DNA from: Candidatus Pelagibacterales bacterium
Lineage (GTDB): Bacteria > Pseudomonadota > Alphaproteobacteria > Pelagibacterales > AG-422-B15
Length of the DNA stretch: 9,024 nt
Direction: 5' to 3'
Assembly (NCBI GenBank): GCA_016777745.1
Contig: JADHQX010000046.1
Span: 1 to 9,024, forward strand
Shown: one piece after another, positions 6,833 through 9,024 of the stretch
Layout: every line of letters starts with the position of its first letter
How positions within the stretch are numbered: position 1 is the first letter of the stretch
Notes under the pieces: model-generated
Told to the model about the DNA's origin: nothing
Databases searched by the model: none
Seen by the model: the letters and a program-made list of their open reading frames with translations, nothing else
Program-made: the position numbers and the translations under genes

Positions 6833-7672
6833 ATGCCTGATAAATCTTATTCAGATTTAGATGCTTACCCTGAACTGGCCTATAGTAAGGAAATAAAGGT
6901 TCTATCTTGGAACCTATGGTGGAAATTTGAAAATTATTTAGATCGTCAAAAGCTTATATTTAATGAGCTCCTAATACTAAATCCAGATATCTTATGCTTA
7001 CAAGAAGTTTGGGAAGACTCAGATGGCAGTCAAGCTAAAAAAATAGCTGATTTATTTGGGTATGAATATACTTACTCAAAATCATTTGAAATTGACGGTG
7101 TATCATTTGGTAATGCTATTATTTCTAAATTTCCTATTTTAAATTCTTCATCACATAAAATTCCTACGGCCACAGAATTTAATGAAAATCGTACGTTGAT
7201 GCATAGTGTGGTCAATTATGATGGTTTTGAAATAGATATTTTATGCACCCACTTAAACTATAAGTATGATCAAAGTAATATACGCCAAAATCAGGTAGCC
7301 TTTATTTTAGAATATATTAGCAAATTAAAAAAACCTAAATTTCCAACTATTCTTTGTGGGGACTTTAATGCCGATCCATTAAGTGAAGAAATAATGCAAA
7401 TAACTGGCCTAAAATCTTCTATTAAAGGAACTGTTTTGCGAGATGCATGGCAAATTACTAACCGAGATGATCCAGGTTACACTTGGTCAAATAATAACTA
7501 TTATGCCAAAAGAAGTTTAGAGGTAGACAGAAGAATTGATTATATTTTTGTTAACAAGCCCACTTCAAAAGGTTTGGGACATCCAATAAAGAGTATATTA
7601 GTAGGAGCATCTCCAAAAGATAATATATTTCCCAGTGATCACTTTGGTATAATGACTTATCTAGAAGGTTAA
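6833..7672 (+). CDS. Endonuclease/exonuclease/phosphatase (EEP) family hydrolase
   Basis: A 279-residue metal-dependent phosphoesterase of the DNase I / APE1 / sphingomyelinase superfamily. All the superfamily landmarks are visible: LSWNLWW with N27, LCLQEVW with E58, CTHLN with H140, LCGDFNADP with D177 and N179, RRIDYIFV with D236 and the closing PSDHFG with D269/H270. It is therefore probably catalytically active, with Mg-dependent attack on a phosphodiester or phosphomonoester. It has no signal peptide or membrane segment, so it looks cytosolic. Substrate cannot be decided from sequence: DNA, RNA, nucleotide, inositol-phosphate or phospholipid head group are all possible. It sits 9 bp after the MaoC gene and 3 bp before crcB, so it is probably co-transcribed with both. 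No strong Shine-Dalgarno site is present. Confidence 0.9.
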   Translation: MPDKSYSDLDAYPELAYSKEIKVLSWNLWWKFENYLDRQKLIFNELLILNPDILCLQEVWEDSDGSQAKKIADLFGYEYTYSKSFEIDGVSFGNAIISKFPILNSSSHKIPTATEFNENRTLMHSVVNYDGFEIDILCTHLNYKYDQSNIRQNQVAFILEYISKLKKPKFPTILCGDFNADPLSEEIMQITGLKSSIKGTVLRDAWQITNRDDPGYTWSNNNYYAKRSLEVDRRIDYIFVNKPTSKGLGHPIKSILVGASPKDNIFPSDHFGIMTYLEG

Positions 7673-7675
7673 AAT

Positions 7676-8053
7676 ATGAAAGTATTATTAATAATTTTTT
7701 TTGGTGGAGGAGCTGGGTCTGTAACAAGATATTTACTGATTAATTACTTTAATAAGGTAATACCAAGCACTGTTCCATATGGGGTAATGTTAGTTAATTT
7801 ATTTGGAGCTTTAATAATAGGAATAATCTATTACTTGATAACAACAAAACTTTTACTCAACGAGCAATTAAAGATATTTTTAACAATAGGTTTTTTAGGT
7901 GGTTTCACTACCTTCTCAACATTTAATCTAGATTTTTTTAAGTTAATAGAATCTGGAAATTTAAGTTTAGCAATTATATATGCTATTGCCACCCTTATTG
8001 GGACAATTACACTTTTCTATATGGGCTATAGTTTTGCCAAACTAATATCTTAA
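7676..8053 (+). CDS. crcB: CrcB/Fluc family fluoride ion channel
   Basis: A small inner-membrane fluoride channel that lets toxic F- leave the cell; family members work as antiparallel dimers. The 125-residue protein has four hydrophobic segments, at about 1-22, 34-56, 67-90 and 97-119. Family motifs are GGGAGSVTRYL (10-20), LVNLFGALIIG (39-49) with the conserved pore Asn N41, and GFLGGFTTFSTF (72-83), which carries the Phe-box and the central sodium-site loop. Length is typical. It starts 3 bp after the EEP gene stop, so it depends on the upstream promoter. I see no fluoride riboswitch ahead of it or ahead of the operon. The stop directly abuts the stop of the convergent AhpD-like gene. Confidence 0.95.
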   Translation: MKVLLIIFFGGGAGSVTRYLLINYFNKVIPSTVPYGVMLVNLFGALIIGIIYYLITTKLLLNEQLKIFLTIGFLGGFTTFSTFNLDFFKLIESGNLSLAIIYAIATLIGTITLFYMGYSFAKLIS

Positions 8054-8605
8054 TTATTTTTTACGCTTCTCAATCATATATTCAGCAAGTCCTTGATAAC
8101 CTTTTTGAATCATCATTCTAACTGAAGCTGAGTTCATAGCCTCATTTAAAGCTGATATTTTATGTGCTCTTACAGTTGTATTCATATATTGGGCAGCACT
8201 ACATATAGCAATAATTTCAGAAATGACATTTTCTGAAAACCCATTAATTAAGATAGCATCAACATCTTCTTGTGTAATAGAATCTATATCTTCATTTACT
8301 TTGTGAGAAAAAGTCAGTACCGATTTATACTCTTCTTGAATAGAAGATAAGGATATATTTTTCAAAGGAGAGTTCTCTTCCATATCAATTATCATTTTCT
8401 TAGATATTTCTTTATGTATATTCTTACAGTAAGTGCAGCCATTTAGCTCTGATACGTAGGCAAAAATCATTTCTTTAATATAAACAGGCAGAATAGTTTC
8501 TTCGTACATCAATTTTTCAAGAAATAATACGTACTGAGACTGATAATTCCAGTTATCCAAGAAAACATTGTAAACTGATGTATATTTATTAAAAAAATCA
8601 CTCAT
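8054..8605 (-). CDS. AhpD-like / carboxymuconolactone decarboxylase family protein
   Basis: A 183-residue all-helical protein of the AhpD/CMD superfamily, probably a thiol peroxidase-like or disulfide redox enzyme. The active-site motif is E-L-N-G-C-T-Y-C-K-N-I-H at 53-64, giving C57, C60 and H64. E45 lies 12 residues before the first cysteine, the spacing of the AhpD catalytic Glu. The CxxC...H proton-relay set is thus complete. The frame stays open upstream through the tRNA-Gln gene to 8698, but those residues are tRNA read as protein, so a start there is wrong. ATG at 8605 (MSDFFNKY) has a GGATAAAG stretch upstream and is preferred; ATG at 8617 (MDKV) is the alternative. It follows tRNA-Gln by 5 to 17 bp and probably shares its transcript. 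The true partner or substrate is unknown. Confidence 0.85.
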   Translation of the reverse strand: MSDFFNKYTSVYNVFLDNWNYQSQYVLFLEKLMYEETILPVYIKEMIFAYVSELNGCTYCKNIHKEISKKMIIDMEENSPLKNISLSSIQEEYKSVLTFSHKVNEDIDSITQEDVDAILINGFSENVISEIIAICSAAQYMNTTVRAHKISALNEAMNSASVRMMIQKGYQGLAEYMIEKRKK

Positions 8606-8622
8606 AACTTTATCCATTTTAC

Positions 8623-8697
8623 TGGCTGGGGCGGGAGGATTCGAACCTCCGAATACCGCTACCAAAAAGCGGTGCCTTACCACTTGGCCACGCCCCA
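8623..8697 (-). tRNA. tRNA-Gln (anticodon UUG), CCA end encoded
   Basis: A complete 75-nt cloverleaf on the minus strand. The acceptor TGGGGCG pairs fully with CGCCCCA, and discriminator G and an encoded CCA (8625-8623) follow. The D arm contains AAGTGGTAAG. The anticodon stem CCGCT/AGCGG encloses the loop TTTTGGT, giving anticodon TTG, which reads Gln codons CAA and, by wobble, CAG. The variable loop is TATTC, and the T arm GGAGG/CCTCC encloses TTCGAAT. It lies 47 bp after ispE and just before the AhpD-like gene, all on the same strand. Confidence 0.98.
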
Positions 8698-8707
8698 ACG
8701 ATAATTA

Positions 8708-8713
8708 ATTATA
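8708..8713 (-). promoter_or_regulatory. Possible -10 box of tRNA-Gln
   Basis: The minus strand reads TATAAT 10 nt upstream of the tRNA 5' end, a distance that would start transcription a few bases before the mature tRNA. At 16-18 bp further upstream there is no recognisable -35 (TTTCGT at 8736-8731 is poor). The region is A/T-rich, so a chance match is quite possible and the tRNA may instead be read through from ispE. Confidence 0.3.
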
Positions 8714-8744
8714 TATTTAGTGTAACAAGTACGAAATGCAATGA

Positions 8745-9024
8745 TTAAATAGTTCTAACAGAAGATGTCCACCACTTTGGATAATTATTTTTAAAATACT
8801 CTTGTCCTATTAAAGATGCTTGCTTGTCCTCAAATATACCAAAATACGTTGATCCACTACCTGTCATTCTGTCAGCTATTAAGTTTTTCTGTGCTCTCAT
8901 CTCACGCTTAATCTCATCTATAGCTGGACAAAGTTTAAAGGCACTGCCTTCAAGATTATTAGAAGTAGTTTCCATAAGAGTTTTTATATCTGCTATTGGA
9001 TTTGAAATATTAATATCATGCACT
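8745..9024 (-). CDS. ispE: 4-diphosphocytidyl-2-C-methyl-D-erythritol kinase, C-terminal part only
   Basis: IspE phosphorylates CDP-methylerythritol with ATP in the MEP pathway to isopentenyl diphosphate. Only the last 92 residues lie in the window; the frame runs open to the right edge, so the N-terminal GHMP kinase ATP-binding motif is outside. The visible part matches the GHMP kinase C-terminal domain: NNLEGSAFKLCPAIDEIKR (22-40 of the visible segment), the glycine loop RMTGSGSTYFGIF (52-64) and a terminal PKWWTSSV (82-89) typical of IspE. The stop is TAA at 8747-8745. The ATG at 9023-9021 is internal, not the start. tRNA-Gln follows on the same strand 47 bp downstream. Confidence 0.9.
   Translation of the reverse strand, partial: VHDINISNPIADIKTLMETTSNNLEGSAFKLCPAIDEIKREMRAQKNLIADRMTGSGSTYFGIFEDKQASLIGQEYFKNNYPKWWTSSVRTI

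Noticed and set aside
8606..8698. N-terminal extension of the AhpD-like protein
   Set aside because: Almost all of it is translated tRNA-Gln sequence, so it is a calling artefact.
1..9024. CRISPR array, insertion sequence, phage or toxin-antitoxin/defence system
   Set aside because: I saw no direct-repeat array, terminal inverted repeats, transposase or integrase motifs, or defence-type domains. Every sizeable open frame is accounted for by a recognised family.

Overview
The window is AT-rich, tightly packed bacterial chromosome, most likely from a streamlined alphaproteobacterium, for example a marine SAR11/HIMB59-like lineage. This placement is an inference. It rests on the alphaproteobacterial form of the bc1 Rieske protein and cytochrome b, the short O2-dependent HemF, the GNAT / DUF1285 / CoA-pyrophosphatase / CCA-enzyme gene string, very short intergenic gaps and strong A/T bias. 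I found no mobile element, CRISPR array, phage gene or evident foreign island. All genes look like ordinary housekeeping or accessory-metabolic genes, and I see no convincing new multi-gene system.

Layout. (1) 1-1454, minus strand: petA (Rieske) then petB (cytochrome b, cut by the left edge), the start of a cytochrome bc1 operon. petB is intact within the window. (2) 1455-1588: a divergent control region. (3) 1589-3360, plus strand: trmL (tRNA wobble 2'-O-methyltransferase), hemF (coproporphyrinogen III oxidase) and greA (transcript cleavage factor), overlapping or 6 bp apart. (4) 3361-6299, minus strand, transcribed right to left: GNAT acetyltransferase, DUF1285 protein, Nudix CoA pyrophosphatase and CCA-adding enzyme, each overlapping the next. 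(5) 6300-6367: an almost pure A/T divergent promoter region ending in the window's only textbook Shine-Dalgarno site. (6) 6368-8053, plus strand: MaoC-like hydratase, endonuclease/exonuclease/phosphatase-family protein and CrcB/Fluc fluoride channel. (7) 8054-9024, minus strand: ispE (5' part beyond the right edge), tRNA-Gln(UUG) with encoded CCA, and an AhpD-like carboxymuconolactone decarboxylase family protein that begins just after the tRNA.

How they fit together: petAB and hemF point to aerobic, cytochrome-based respiration with O2-dependent haem synthesis. trmL, cca and tRNA-Gln belong to tRNA supply and maturation. greA supports elongation. ispE belongs to the MEP isoprenoid pathway. 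The CoA pyrophosphatase, MaoC hydratase and AhpD-like protein concern CoA/acyl-CoA chemistry or thiol redox. CrcB exports fluoride. Two convergent gene pairs abut with zero spacing, no stretch over 300 bp lacks a gene, and the longest intergenic gap is about 134 bp.
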